Below, piece by piece: positions 8,948 to 22,910 of a stretch of DNA of 40,620 bases (its first letter is position 1; each line of letters starts with the position of its first letter). This DNA comes from Gemmatimonadota bacterium (GTDB lineage Bacteria > JAAXHH01): the NCBI GenBank assembly GCA_026706345.1, contig JAPOYX010000051.1:1-40620 (forward strand), in the 5' to 3' direction. The position numbers were made by a program, and so were the translations under genes. The notes beneath the pieces were generated by a model, which saw nothing but the letters and a program-made list of their open reading frames with translations, was not told the DNA's origin and searched no databases.

Positions 8948-9034
8948 TGATGTGTTATCCTTCGTATGATAGAGCGAATTATCAGGTCGAATGTATACTG
9001 ACAATGGACGTTGGCAGGAAATTAGAAACTAGTA

Positions 9035-10222
9035 TCAGCCCGCCTCCAGTACGCTGACCCCCGGCAGTACCTTGCCCTCCAGCAGTTCCAACGAAGCGCC
9101 CCCGCCCGTGGATACGTGGCTCATGCGGCCGGCAAGCCCGAAGGTGTTGACGGCCGCCGCGGTATCGCCACCGCCGATGATGGTGACCGCGCCGAGATCG
9201 GTGGCGTCCGCAATGGCGTGGGCGATCGCCTGCGTTCCCCCCGCGAAGGCTACCAATTCGAAGACCCCCATGGGGCCGTTCCAAAGTATCGTACCTGCTT
9301 CGGAGATGGCTTCGGCGAATTGACGCCGGGTTTCCGGACCGATATCTAGGCCCATGGATCCGTCGGGGATCTGGTCGACGTACAGCGCAGCCGCTCTGGA
9401 GTCAATAGACTCGGCAACAACATGATCCACAGGGAGTAATACCGGTTTACCCAGGCCGGCGGCTTGGTCCAGGATATCCGCCGCGAAATCCATTCGATCT
9501 TCCTCCACTTGGCTGTTTCCTACTGCCTTGCCGCGACTGGCGAGGAAGGTATACGCCATGCCCCCGCCGATAATCAGCGCGTCGGCGATCTCGATAAACC
9601 GGTGCGTCGCACCGATCTTGTCCGACACCTTGGCCCCGCCGAGCATAACGACTAACTTCCCCTTCGGGCTTTCAATCGCACCCGAGAGATAGTCCAGCTC
9701 CTTCTGCATGAGCAAACCGGCCGCGCGCTCGCGCAGCAGTCGCGCCACGCCCTCGGTGGACGCGTGGGCACGGTGGGCTGTTCCAAAGGCGTCGTTTACG
9801 TAGACGTCTCCCAGGGTGGCGAGTTCGCGTGCGAGTTCCGGATCGTTCCGGGTCTCCCCGTCATTGAACCGGACGTTTTCCAGCATGAGGCATTCGCCAT
9901 CCTTCAGCGTTTCCGCCGCACGTCGCGCGGCGGGGCCGATCGTCTCCCGCACGTAGCCGACTGGTTGGCCCAGAAGTTTGGAAAGCCGGTCCGCCACAGG
10001 CCTTACGCGCAAGTCTTCAGTGACTCGCTTCGGCCGGCCCAGATGGGTCATCAGGATGGCCCTGCCACCGTGGTCGAGGATATGCCGGAGCGTGGGCAAA
10101 GAGGCGCGGATGCGTGTATCGTCGGTGAGGTTGCCCGCTTCGCCGAGCGGCACGTTGTAGTCCACGCGCACTAGTACGCGACGGCCGCTTAGTTCAAGGT
10201 CTGTAAGGGAGCGGACATTCAT
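9035..10222 (-). CDS. pgk: Phosphoglycerate kinase
   Basis: Transfers phosphate from 1,3-bisphosphoglycerate to ADP in glycolysis, and the reverse in gluconeogenesis. The 395 residues are the normal length. The N-terminal domain has the signature RRVLVRVDYNVPL, then MTHLGRPK and LENVRFNDGE for the phosphoglycerate site. The C-terminal nucleotide domain shows LGGAKVSDKIG, LWNGPMGVFE and the glycine-rich TIIGGGDTAAAV. All key motifs look intact. It is divergent from gltB across about 250 bp and has no glycolytic neighbour such as gap or tpiA here. Confidence 0.97.
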   Translation of the reverse strand: MNVRSLTDLELSGRRVLVRVDYNVPLGEAGNLTDDTRIRASLPTLRHILDHGGRAILMTHLGRPKRVTEDLRVRPVADRLSKLLGQPVGYVRETIGPAARRAAETLKDGECLMLENVRFNDGETRNDPELARELATLGDVYVNDAFGTAHRAHASTEGVARLLRERAAGLLMQKELDYLSGAIESPKGKLVVMLGGAKVSDKIGATHRFIEIADALIIGGGMAYTFLASRGKAVGNSQVEEDRMDFAADILDQAAGLGKPVLLPVDHVVAESIDSRAAALYVDQIPDGSMGLDIGPETRRQFAEAISEAGTILWNGPMGVFELVAFAGGTQAIAHAIADATDLGAVTIIGGGDTAAAVNTFGLAGRMSHVSTGGGASLELLEGKVLPGVSVLEAG

Positions 10223-10470
10223 GAGGCTGACCCGGCCATTTTATCGACGCAGCGGCGCATTTTCTACTTTACTTTGTTGATCGCGCAGGTTATATACAGG
10301 GTTTCAACCGGAATTTGGTACAAGTGCGAATAACGGACTATCCTCTCTTTTTCCTCCTTCAAGAAACCGTGTCTGTTATTGCGAATCAACGGTATTCCAG
10401 TACTCCGGTTTGAATTGAGAAACTGGAAATCGCGTTCCCGTATTCGATTTTCGCAACCGAAAGGATGCGA

Positions 10471-15168
<4,698 letters not shown>

Positions 15169-15180
15169 CGCGCGGACGGC

Positions 15181-15212
15181 GCGGAGATTCGCTGCCGCGG
15201 AGATTCGCTGCC
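15181..15212. repeat. Perfect 16-bp tandem duplication after gltB
   Basis: GCGGAGATTCGCTGCC is repeated exactly at 15181-15196 and 15197-15212, in the 69-bp gap between gltB and gltD. Confidence 0.9.
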
Positions 15213-15237
15213 GCGATCTGGACGGAAATTCGGATTT

Positions 15238-16734
15238 ATGGGTAAAACAACCGGCTTCATGGAGTACGAGCGGGGGACGGCAGGTTACCGGGATCCGCTG
15301 GAACGCATCGGCGACTGGGAGGAATTCGTCCTGCCCATGGCGGAGGACGCGCTTCGTGAGCAGGGCGCCCGCTGCATGGACTGCGGCATCCCCTTCTGCC
15401 ACACGGGCGTTCCGATGGGCAAGGGACCTGGCGCGTCGGGATGCCCCCTGAACAACCTCATCCCCGACTGGAACGACCTGGTCTACCGGAACCACTGGAA
15501 GGAAGCCCTCCAGCAGTTGCACAAGACCAACAACTTCCCCGAGTTCACCGGACGGATCTGCCCCGCGCCCTGCGAGGGGTCCTGCGTCCTGGGCATCAAC
15601 AGCAACCCGGTCACCATCAAGAACATCGAGTGCGCCATCGTGGACCGCGGCTTCGAGGAAGGCTGGATCCAGCCCGAGCCGCCCCCGCAGCGGACCGGCA
15701 AGAAGGTCGCCGTCATCGGATCCGGGCCCGCCGGCCTGGCCTGCGCCGCCCAGCTCAACCGCGCCGGCCACAATGTGACGGTCTACGAACGGGCCGACCG
15801 CCCCGGCGGACTGCTCATGTACGGCATCCCGAACATGAAGCTCGACAAGGAGAAGGTCGTCAAGCGCCGCCTCGACCAGATGACGGCCGAAGGGGTCGAG
15901 TTCGTGACGGGGGTGGAGATCGGCAAGGACATCCCCGCCGCTGACCTGAGGAACGAAAACGACGCCGTGGTGATCTGCACCGGCGCCACAAAGCCCAACG
16001 ACTTCGTGCGCAACGCGCCGGGCCGCCAGCTGGACGGCGTCCATTTCGCCATGGACTTCCTCCACGCCAACACCAGGAGCCTGCTCGATTCGAGACACGA
16101 GGACGGCAATTACATCTCGGCGAAGGACAAGCACGTGATCGTATTGGGCGGCGGCGATACGGGGACCGACTGCGTGGGCACGGCCCTCCGCCACGGCTGC
16201 AGGACGATGAACCAGTTCGACGTGATCCCCAAACCGCCTCCCGAACGCGCACCGGGCAACCCCTGGCCCCAGTGGCCCGTAGTCTACAAGCTCGACTACG
16301 GCCAGGAAGAAGGCAAGGCCCTCTTCGGCGACGACCCCCGGCGCTACGATACCAGCACCGTGGAATTCATCGACGACGGGCAGGGACGGGTCAAGGCCCT
16401 CCGCACCGTCGACCTCGACTGGTCGGTCCCCAGCAACGGGGCGCCCTTCAGCCCCAAGAAGGGCACGGAACAGGAATGGCCCGCCGACCTCGTCCTCCTG
16501 GCAATGGGGTTTTCGGGTCCTGAGGATCCGGTGATCGAGCAGCTCGACGTCGAGCGCGACGCCCGGTCCAACGCCCGGGCCGAATACGGGAAATACGCTA
16601 CGAGCGTGGAGAACGTCTTCGCGGCCGGCGACGCCCGTCGCGGCCAGAGCCTGGTAGTCTGGGCGATCCACGAGGGCCGGGGCGCCGCCCGGGAAGTGGA
16701 CCGCTACCTCATGGGGAGCACGGACCTGCCGTAG
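15238..16734 (+). CDS. gltD: Glutamate synthase, small (beta) subunit
   Basis: FAD-containing subunit that takes electrons from NAD(P)H and passes them through iron-sulfur clusters to GltB. The N-terminal ferredoxin-like domain has C46, C49, C54 and C69 ([20 protein letters not shown]) and C108, C112, C116 ([10 protein letters not shown]). The FAD site is [14 protein letters not shown] at about residues 157-170, and the pyridine nucleotide site is [15 protein letters not shown] at about 300. The C terminus has the family motif [19 protein letters not shown]. The length of 498 residues is slightly above the usual 470-480. It is in an operon with gltB. Confidence 0.96.
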   Translation: MGKTTGFMEYERGTAGYRDPLERIGDWEEFVLPMAEDALREQGARCMDCGIPFCHTGVPMGKGPGASGCPLNNLIPDWNDLVYRNHWKEALQQLHKTNNFPEFTGRICPAPCEGSCVLGINSNPVTIKNIECAIVDRGFEEGWIQPEPPPQRTGKKVAVIGSGPAGLACAAQLNRAGHNVTVYERADRPGGLLMYGIPNMKLDKEKVVKRRLDQMTAEGVEFVTGVEIGKDIPAADLRNENDAVVICTGATKPNDFVRNAPGRQLDGVHFAMDFLHANTRSLLDSRHEDGNYISAKDKHVIVLGGGDTGTDCVGTALRHGCRTMNQFDVIPKPPPERAPGNPWPQWPVVYKLDYGQEEGKALFGDDPRRYDTSTVEFIDDGQGRVKALRTVDLDWSVPSNGAPFSPKKGTEQEWPADLVLLAMGFSGPEDPVIEQLDVERDARSNARAEYGKYATSVENVFAAGDARRGQSLVVWAIHEGRGAAREVDRYLMGSTDLP

Positions 16735-16990
16735 GCTGCGCCGCTGTAGGGCCGCGGGCGAAGATACTCGCTCCAGTTGACGATGCTCACGAGAATTTCA
16801 CACCTGCTTTAGATTTCCACATCCCCCGTTTTCAGACTCACGCGCAACTTTCCTTGCAACTTCGATGCCACTTCATCGGAGTTTTTCTCCATTACGACAA
16901 TTAAAATACGATGTTTGCAAGGCAATCTCTGACTAATGACTACAGAAACGGTTGACATCCATAGCAGGTTGATTTCGTGGGAGGTTGAAA

Positions 16991-17278
16991 TTGGCCAGGA
17001 AATCCTGGATGAACGTAGTCATGAAAGCCGCCTTGATAACGGGCGGTGTTGCCTTGTATGTATTCGTGGAGACCGGCACAAGGGATCAACTGTCGAGAAT
17101 GGAAGACAAGATTGACCGGGTGGAGATCAGGATGGAAGAGAGGATAGACCGGGTAGAGACCAAGCTGTCAGCCAGAATAGACCGGGTAGAGACCAAAATC
17201 GATGAGATAATTGGATATCTCAAGTACAGATTCGAAGCAGGACCGGAAGATAGTGCACCGTCTGGTATGAAGGAGTAA
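16991..17278 (+). CDS. Small membrane-anchored coiled-coil protein
   Basis: A 95-residue protein of unknown function. One hydrophobic helix (VVMKAALITGGVALYVFVET, about residues 8-27) is followed by a charged helix with three near-identical 11-residue repeats, IDRVEIRMEER, IDRVETKLSAR and IDRVETKIDEI. An 11-residue period fits a hendecad, right-handed or straight coiled coil. I chose TTG 16991 because GGGAGG (16979-16984) is 6 nt before it; TTG 16985 abuts that site. The hydrophobic-anchor plus coiled-coil plan recalls DUF-type phage or membrane scaffolding proteins, but I assign no family. It converges with the dioxygenase gene. Confidence 0.6.
   Translation: MARKSWMNVVMKAALITGGVALYVFVETGTRDQLSRMEDKIDRVEIRMEERIDRVETKLSARIDRVETKIDEIIGYLKYRFEAGPEDSAPSGMKE
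17111..17209. repeat. 33-bp tandem repeat encoding 11-residue units
   Basis: Three units start at 17111, 17144 and 17177. The first 16 to 20 bases of each unit (ATAGACCGGGTAGAGACCAA in the later two) are nearly identical. They encode the IDRVE repeats of the coiled-coil protein. Confidence 0.9.
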
Positions 17279-17292
17279 TGCCCGTACCGATG

Positions 17293-18138
17293 CTACGCCG
17301 ACTTCCTCGACCTCTCCTGCAGATCGTAGAGCGATGCGATCTCGTCTTCGTACCGCGGAATGGGAAAATCCGTCATGGTGAAGCGGGCCTGTGACGCCCG
17401 TTCGCCGCGGACCAGCCGGCTGTGCGTCTCGACCTTGTCCGACATGACCCCGCAATGGATCGGGAAGGCGTCGGCCGCGCGATAGCTGAGGATGAGCGTC
17501 TTCCGCGGCCGGTCCGACGAATTGATGGCCGAAGCGTGGGGCGTCATGGCGCTCATGAAGATCGCCGTGCCCCCGGTGCCTTCCAGTAGCACCGCCTCGG
17601 AATCATCCACGTCCTCGGTGACCTTGCCCCGGAAGAACCCTTCCGTGCTGTGGCTCATCAGCGCTTCCGTGTGGCGCCGCGGAATGACCTTCAGGCAGCC
17701 GTTCTCCTCGGAGGTGTCGTCGAGGTAGAAGAGGATGGACACCGAATCCCGGTTGGTCAGGGGGTAGTAGGACAGATCCTGGTGCCACTCCACGATGGAC
17801 CCGATGTTCTGCGGCTTCATGTTGATCTTGCTGTAGTGGAAGAGCAGGTTCGGACCGAACAGTTGCTCGACGCAGTCCAGCAGGGTGGTGGATTCCGAGA
17901 AATCGCGGAAGGGTTGGTAGTAAGTGCAAGGTTCGTAGATACGCCGTACCAGTGTGCCGTCCGGTTCCTGGTTCGGCTCCATCTCCATGCGCGCGCTGTC
18001 GTGGTTAGCCTTCGTATTTCCTGCTGAAATCCGGTCTATTTCCGCCTTCAGGGCCGCCAGGTTGTCCCCGGAAATGAAATCCGAGTAGACGACGTAGCCC
18101 TCGCGGTTGTAGTGATCGATCTGGGCCGGGGTGAACAT
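17293..18138 (-). CDS. Phytanoyl-CoA dioxygenase (PhyH) family protein
   Basis: A 281-residue Fe(II)/2-oxoglutarate-dependent oxygenase. The iron triad is His119-x-Asp121 in EWHQDLSYY and His201 in MTPHASAIN; the 2-oxoglutarate-binding Arg is probably R212 or R220 in RPRKTLILSYR. The double-stranded beta helix spans about residues 95-225. GGAGG lies 6 nt before ATG 18138. PhyH proteins hydroxylate many small molecules, including acyl-CoAs, natural products and quaternary amines; the substrate is not predictable. It follows an amine oxidase on the same strand after about 140 bp, so the two might act in one catabolic route, but this is inference. Confidence 0.9.
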   Translation of the reverse strand: MFTPAQIDHYNREGYVVYSDFISGDNLAALKAEIDRISAGNTKANHDSARMEMEPNQEPDGTLVRRIYEPCTYYQPFRDFSESTTLLDCVEQLFGPNLLFHYSKINMKPQNIGSIVEWHQDLSYYPLTNRDSVSILFYLDDTSEENGCLKVIPRRHTEALMSHSTEGFFRGKVTEDVDDSEAVLLEGTGGTAIFMSAMTPHASAINSSDRPRKTLILSYRAADAFPIHCGVMSDKVETHSRLVRGERASQARFTMTDFPIPRYEDEIASLYDLQERSRKSA

Positions 18139-18280
18139 GCGGGCCTCCGGGGGCGCTTCGTGGCTTTTTTCCGATCAGTTATAGTGATGAAGTTAGGAGG
18201 ACGGGGGAAGTGAGTCAAGATCCAATGATTTCGTACAACCCCTCGATGGTCGGGCCGGTTCGCCCTCACCCTGTGGCGGT

Positions 18281-19633
18281 TCAAGGCACCAGCCATCCCG
18301 GCACCGGGGTGCCCGCGATACGGCGCATCATCTGCCGCCGCGGGATGGCCACGGCCGCGCGGGGGCGCCGCTCCCCGGTCACCGTCGCATCGATCTCCTT
18401 GGCGGCCCGCAGGCCCGACTCGAAGGCGCCCTGCATCCAACCCCGAGACCCCGAGGCGTGCTCGCCGGCGAAGTGAATGGGGCCCTCGGGCGATGCCAGT
18501 TCAGGGTGCTCCGAGAACGGAGGATTGGATTGGGCGAAGGCCGCCCCGATCCAGGGCTGATCCTCCCACGCGAAGTGCGTTCCGTGTTCCGCAACCTCGC
18601 GCGAGCCGGGGAACAGGCCTTCAAAGCGATCAATGAAGCCGGGCACGATGGCGCCGCGACCCATCGCCGCGACCCCGCGCGCCATATCTCCGAACATGTA
18701 GGACATCAGAATGCCCCGAGGCCCCGCCTGGTTCCAGGTGGGATGCCAGATCTCCTGGTACCCCGCCAAAAACGACAACCCCCATCCGTTCAAGCCGTCG
18801 CCCTCCCAGATTCGTTGCGCATACTGGACGTAAACCCGGGTGACGTCCTGGTAGGAGAGGGCTTCGAAGGCCGCTTGCTTCGCTTCCGAGAGGACGGGGT
18901 CGAATTCGATCTTGTCGATGACGGGGAGGGGGACCGTGCAGATGAGGTGGCTGCCCCTCAGTTCCTGCGCGGCGGGTCCGTAGGTGGCCACCACCCCGTC
19001 CTCGTCCCGGACCACTTTCGTCACCGGCGAGCCGGTCCGCACCCGGTCTCCGAGCGCTGCGGCGAAGGCATTCGGCAAGGCATCGGTCCCGGCCGGAATC
19101 TTGAGCCACGTGTCCCGCCCGCGGAGGAACGCGTCCGGTGTCTGCCGTTGGCGGCCCCCCTCATTGGTAACGACGAGGTACTCACCGTCCTGCGTATAGA
19201 AGGGAGAGGTCACGATGCCGAAGTGGTCGATGTAACCGAGCGTCAGATCATGGCTGGGCGGGATGCGGGCCGGGCCGGTTTCGGCGATGAGCCCGCTGTC
19301 GAAGGGCTCGCGAAGGGTCTGTGCCCGGCCTCCGGGCGCATTTCTTGCTTCCACGACCCGGACATCGTGCCCAGCCCGGACCAACTCGTATGCGGCGACC
19401 AGCCCGGACAGACCGGCGCCCACCACGATCACGTCGACCCGATCTTCAAGTGGCGGTGGCGGCGGCTCGGGTGGTGGCGGCTCGGGCGGCGGCGGCTCGG
19501 GCGGGTCACTGACGTCCGGACCCATGGCGTTGTCCGAGCAGCCGGAGCCCAGGAACAGAGAGACCAGGGCGGCGCTACCGCGGGCGAGAAAGTTACGGCG
19601 GCTGAGCGCTGTCTTTTTCTTGTTGGCGGTCAT
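18281..19633 (-). CDS. Exported FAD-dependent amine oxidase family lipoprotein
   Basis: A 450-residue flavin monoamine oxidase family enzyme. The N terminus has a twin-arginine motif SRRNFL (residues 11-16) and a lipobox LGSGC with Cys32, so it is probably folded with FAD in the cytoplasm, exported by Tat and lipidated. A proline-rich spacer of repeated EPPPP follows (about residues 44-61). The FAD dinucleotide motif is [17 protein letters not shown], then [12 protein letters not shown], and the C-terminal flavin motif is [18 protein letters not shown]. Oxidation of an amine or a carbon-nitrogen bond with H2O2 release is the family reaction; the substrate is unknown. Confidence 0.88.
   Translation of the reverse strand: MTANKKKTALSRRNFLARGSAALVSLFLGSGCSDNAMGPDVSDPPEPPPPEPPPPEPPPPPLEDRVDVIVVGAGLSGLVAAYELVRAGHDVRVVEARNAPGGRAQTLREPFDSGLIAETGPARIPPSHDLTLGYIDHFGIVTSPFYTQDGEYLVVTNEGGRQRQTPDAFLRGRDTWLKIPAGTDALPNAFAAALGDRVRTGSPVTKVVRDEDGVVATYGPAAQELRGSHLICTVPLPVIDKIEFDPVLSEAKQAAFEALSYQDVTRVYVQYAQRIWEGDGLNGWGLSFLAGYQEIWHPTWNQAGPRGILMSYMFGDMARGVAAMGRGAIVPGFIDRFEGLFPGSREVAEHGTHFAWEDQPWIGAAFAQSNPPFSEHPELASPEGPIHFAGEHASGSRGWMQGAFESGLRAAKEIDATVTGERRPRAAVAIPRRQMMRRIAGTPVPGWLVP
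19455..19499. repeat. 15-bp tandem repeat encoding the EPPPP spacer
   Basis: Three 15-bp units of type GGYGGYGGCGGCTCG (19455, 19470, 19485) on the plus strand encode EPPPP on the minus strand in the amine oxidase spacer. Confidence 0.85.
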
Positions 19634-19909
19634 AGGTATTCGGTCTCCGGCTGGCGTAAGTTCATGATGGGTGATCGACCGGCGGCGGACGGAAGATATG
19701 TCGTCCGCACGGCACAGTTCGGTCCGATCGTGCGTTGGCGCCTGGCGAGATTTTGGGCATCATCAACGCCAATGCGCTTTGCCTGCTGACTATAGATCTT
19801 ACTGATTTGCTTCATTTCGTCAATGTTAACCTAATTCGCGTCAGGGATGAGTCTTGCCACCAACGCATCTTTCCATTTCAATATAGGGCAAGGGGGTCTC
19901 GACAAAACG

Positions 19910-20728
19910 ATGCCCATGCCATATGTATCAAATGCCCGTATGTACGCCGTGAGCCCCGAAGCCGAGACGGCCTGGAAGGATCTCATCGCCCACGTAGCCG
20001 AGGATGCCGGCACGGCGTTCGATTACGTCACCTACCCGGCACCGCGGCCGCTCGAGAATCTCTGGCGCCGTGGAGACATCGGTTGCGTGCAGATGTGCGG
20101 ATACCCGATCGCGCTCGACCTCGCCGACGTAGTGCCCCTGGCATCGCCCATTCCCGCCGCGTCCTGGGCCGGAGGCAAAGCGCTCTCCCGGACCGACCTG
20201 ATCGTGCGTGACGATGCGCCTTATCGCACGCTGTCCGACACTTTCGGCGGCACCGTGGGCTGGACCGTCGCCCACTCACAGTCGGGCTTCAATGCATTGC
20301 GCTATCATCTTCTGTCCTATCGCAGCGAGGACCGCCCGCGCCTCTATCGCCGCTCCGTCGGCAATCTCGTCACGGCACGGCGGATCCTCGATAGCGTGGC
20401 GGCCGGGAGTATCGACATCGGGCCGCTGGACGCTTACTGGCACATGCTTGTCGGGAAGTATTTGCCCCAACTGACGGAGAAAGTCCGCATACTTGAATCG
20501 ACCGAGACCGTACCGATGCCGGCATTCGTCACCGTCCCGGCGACGCCCCGGCACACGATCGATCGTTTGCGGGAGGCTTTCGCGGCGGCCCATACGCGGC
20601 CCTGGTTCGCCCCGTTCAGAGCATCGCTCCTGATCGAGGGATTTTCGAAGGCGACACGCGAGACTTTTCATCGTACTTTAGCATGGGCGCAGGCCGCCGA
20701 GGCCGCGGGTTACATGGAACCCGGGTAA
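19910..20728 (+). CDS. PhnD/SsuA-type substrate-binding-like protein
   Basis: A 272-residue protein matching the fold of phosphate/phosphonate or sulfonate binding proteins. Features seen are the opening strand YVSNARMYAV, the VQMCGYPIAL segment, LSRTDLIVRDDAPYRTLSDTFGG, and GWTVAHSQSGFNALRYHLL, where the SQSGFNALR loop contacts ligand in relatives. It has no signal peptide from ATG 19910, nor from an in-frame ATG at 19847, so it is probably cytoplasmic. No ABC permease or ATPase is nearby. It could be a free-standing ligand sensor or an enzyme-like variant. The TPR gene follows after a repeat-rich 180 bp. Confidence 0.75.
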   Translation: MPMPYVSNARMYAVSPEAETAWKDLIAHVAEDAGTAFDYVTYPAPRPLENLWRRGDIGCVQMCGYPIALDLADVVPLASPIPAASWAGGKALSRTDLIVRDDAPYRTLSDTFGGTVGWTVAHSQSGFNALRYHLLSYRSEDRPRLYRRSVGNLVTARRILDSVAAGSIDIGPLDAYWHMLVGKYLPQLTEKVRILESTETVPMPAFVTVPATPRHTIDRLREAFAAAHTRPWFAPFRASLLIEGFSKATRETFHRTLAWAQAAEAAGYMEPG

Positions 20729-20748
20729 CGCCGGCGAGCGCCGGCCGC

Positions 20749-20895
20749 CGCATAAGCCCGGCCACCGACAGCCAGCGTGCTCTCTGCCGGTGATCTGCCG
20801 CGATAAACCGGCCGTCGGCAGTATGCGTAGGCCGACCGGCGACGGCCCGCGTAAAGCCGCCGACCGAAGGCCACGTAAACCGGCCGCCAATCAAC
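20749..20895. repeat. Degenerate GC-rich repeat between the PhnD-like and TPR genes
   Basis: Units around the theme CG(C)GTAAACCGGCCGNCGAC start near 20749, 20799, 20826, 20848 and 20873, with spacings of about 22 to 27 bp apart from one longer gap. The array occupies most of the 182-bp gap and could fold extensively. No coding potential is convincing. Confidence 0.6.
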
Positions 20896-20910
20896 CACGA
20901 GCAACCCACT

Positions 20911-22560
20911 ATGAACTATCCATTCGATCTCGGAAGCTGGTCCCGGAAGGTCACGACGAAATCAGAGGCTGCCCAGCGCTGGTTCGACCGGGGGCTGAAC
21001 TGGACGTTCGGCTTCAATCACGAAGAAGCGGTTGCCTGCTTCAGGCGCGCGGCGGACGCGGACCCTGCATGCGCGATGGCCTGGTGGGGGATCGCCTATG
21101 CGAACGGGCCCCACTACAACAGGGCGTGGATCAGATACACGGAAGCCGAGATCGCCCGGACCCTGCCGATTTGCCATGACGCGGTGACGACCGCGGTATC
21201 GCCCGCAAGAGATGGCACGCCGGCCGAACAGGCGCTCATCGAGGCACTGGTGAAACGATACCGGAACGGCGACGAGCGCGACACCGGGGTGCTGAACGCC
21301 TGGCACCGGGACTTCGCCGACGCGATGCGCGACACCTACCAGGCACATGAGGATGATCCCGACATTGCCGCCTTCTATTTCGACGCGGCGCTAAACTGCA
21401 CGCCCCGTCAGCTCTGGGATCTACAGAGCGGGCAACCCAACCCGCGCGGTCACACGGCCGAGGTGTTGCCGGTAATGGAATCCTGGATGGAGCGGATCGC
21501 GCGTGGCGGGCCCGTCCATCCCGGCATCTGCCACCTGTACATCCATATGCTGGAAATGTCGCCCATGCCCGAGCGCGGGCTCAACGCGGCCGACCTGTTG
21601 CGCGGGCTGCTGCCCGACGCCGGCCACCTGGAGCACATGTCGGCGCACATCTACGTCCTATGCGGCGACTGGGCGCAGTCGGTCGTCCAAAGCGAACGCG
21701 CGGTCACGGCCGACGACAAGTACCTCGCCTATGCCGGCGACCAGAACTTCTACACCACCATGTGGTGTCACGATCTCCATCTCTACATGTACGCGGCCAT
21801 GTTTCTCGGTCAGTTCGGCAAAGCCACCCGTGCCGCCGGCCGGATCCGCGCGATGGCCACGCCCGGGCTGATCGCCGGTAGCGCGCCCTTCATGGCCTCC
21901 ATCCTGGATGGCTACTCCGCCATGAGCATCCACGTCCAGGTTCGCTTCGGCCGCTGGCACGACCTGATCGCATCGCCCGAACCGGAGGAGCGATCTCTTC
22001 GTCCGATCGAAACCGCCATGCACGCCTACGGGCGGGGCGTGGCGCATGCGGCCCTCGGCCATATCGAAGAGGCCGAAGCCGCCCGCGAGGCGTTCGACCG
22101 GTCCGCTGCCGCCATTCCCGAGGACGCGATCTTTCTCAGCAACACGGTGCGCGACATGCTCCGCATCGGCGCGGCCATGCTCGAAGGGGAACTCGAATAC
22201 CGCAAAGGGAACTACGACCGGGCGTTCGCCAGCCTGCGCCTCGCCGTCTCGCGGGACGACGCGCTCAACTACACCGAACCCTGGGCGTGGATGCATCCTC
22301 CGCGCCACGCCCTCGGCGCCCTGCTCGCCGAGCAGGGCATGTTCGATGAAGCCGAAGCCGTGTATCGCGCCGATCTCGGCTACGACGGAAGCCTGCCGCG
22401 CTGCTGCCGGCATCCGGACAACGTGTGGGCGCTCCAGGGCCTGGTTGAATGTGTCGAACACGCGGGGGATGCCAACGAACTTCGACTCCTGCGACAGCGG
22501 CTGGAATTCGCGAAAGCCCGCGCCGACGTTTCCATCGAAACTTCCTGCTTCTGCCGGTAG
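20911..22560 (+). CDS. Tetratricopeptide-repeat protein
   Basis: A 549-residue soluble protein with scattered TPR motifs, for example AQRWFDRGLNWTFGFNHEEAVACFRRAADADP (core NHEEAVACFRRAADADP, about residues 36-52), a middle one at ALGHIEEAEAAREAFDRS, and late ones at EYRKGNYDRAFASLRLAV and LLAEQGMFDEAEAVYRADL. No signal peptide or catalytic motif is seen. A His/Cys-rich sprinkling (HIHMLEM, YTTMWCHDLHLYMYAA, SCFCR at the end) could hint at metal binding, but that is speculative. Long TPR proteins of this type are usually scaffolds. It is probably co-directional with the PhnD-like gene, but the gap argues against tight coupling. Confidence 0.8.
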   Translation: MNYPFDLGSWSRKVTTKSEAAQRWFDRGLNWTFGFNHEEAVACFRRAADADPACAMAWWGIAYANGPHYNRAWIRYTEAEIARTLPICHDAVTTAVSPARDGTPAEQALIEALVKRYRNGDERDTGVLNAWHRDFADAMRDTYQAHEDDPDIAAFYFDAALNCTPRQLWDLQSGQPNPRGHTAEVLPVMESWMERIARGGPVHPGICHLYIHMLEMSPMPERGLNAADLLRGLLPDAGHLEHMSAHIYVLCGDWAQSVVQSERAVTADDKYLAYAGDQNFYTTMWCHDLHLYMYAAMFLGQFGKATRAAGRIRAMATPGLIAGSAPFMASILDGYSAMSIHVQVRFGRWHDLIASPEPEERSLRPIETAMHAYGRGVAHAALGHIEEAEAAREAFDRSAAAIPEDAIFLSNTVRDMLRIGAAMLEGELEYRKGNYDRAFASLRLAVSRDDALNYTEPWAWMHPPRHALGALLAEQGMFDEAEAVYRADLGYDGSLPRCCRHPDNVWALQGLVECVEHAGDANELRLLRQRLEFAKARADVSIETSCFCR

Positions 22561-22588
22561 GCGCCGGCACGTCTCCGCCTTTCGGACG

Positions 22589-22777
22589 TTATGGACCGAT
22601 AATTTCGCAAAGTCCTTCTACGATCCGATCCAATTCGTCGGCGGTGGCATAGCCCAACCCGCTGCCGATTCTGTGTGTTGAAAGGGTTCGAACCTGGCCG
22701 ATCTTAACCCAGGATCGTTTCGGAAGATCTGCCGAATCAAGCGGAAGGGTCAGCGGGAAACCGGAGTGTAATCGCAT
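22589..22777 (-). pseudogene. MazF/PemK toxin, C-terminal fragment
   Basis: The frame encodes about 62 residues matching the C-terminal half of a MazF/PemK mRNA interferase: LPKRSWVKIGQVRTLSTHRIG followed by ATADELDRIVEGLCEIIG is the family's closing beta strands and helix. The N-terminal half, with its E-x-R-K-x-R-P-type core, is missing. Upstream in the same frame NPK is still readable before a stop. A separate ATG at 22790 with AAGGGAG opens another frame that ends after 17 codons. So this is a 5'-truncated, inactive relic. It converges with the TPR gene and is back to back with vapBC. Confidence 0.65.
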
Positions 22778-22850
22778 TTTTGGATTTCATAATGGTAATC
22801 TCCCTTAGTATGACGATGTATCATACCCGCAGGTTTTCAAGTGCTGGACT

Positions 22851-22878
22851 TTTACACGAAAATAGTGTACACTATATT
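22851..22878 (+). promoter_or_regulatory. Promoter of the vapBC operon
   Basis: TTTACA (22851-22856), a 16-bp spacer and TATATT (22873-22878) lie 32 bp before the antitoxin ATG. Confidence 0.6.
22862..22875. promoter_or_regulatory. Palindromic operator, probable VapB/VapC autoregulation site
   Basis: ATAGTGTACACTAT is a perfect 14-bp palindrome lying between, and overlapping, the -35 and -10 of the vapBC promoter. Toxin-antitoxin operons are normally autorepressed through such sites; binding here is inferred. Confidence 0.6.
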
Positions 22879-22910
22879 CGTGTTATGCAATGCTGTGCAA
22901 GGAGGCAACC

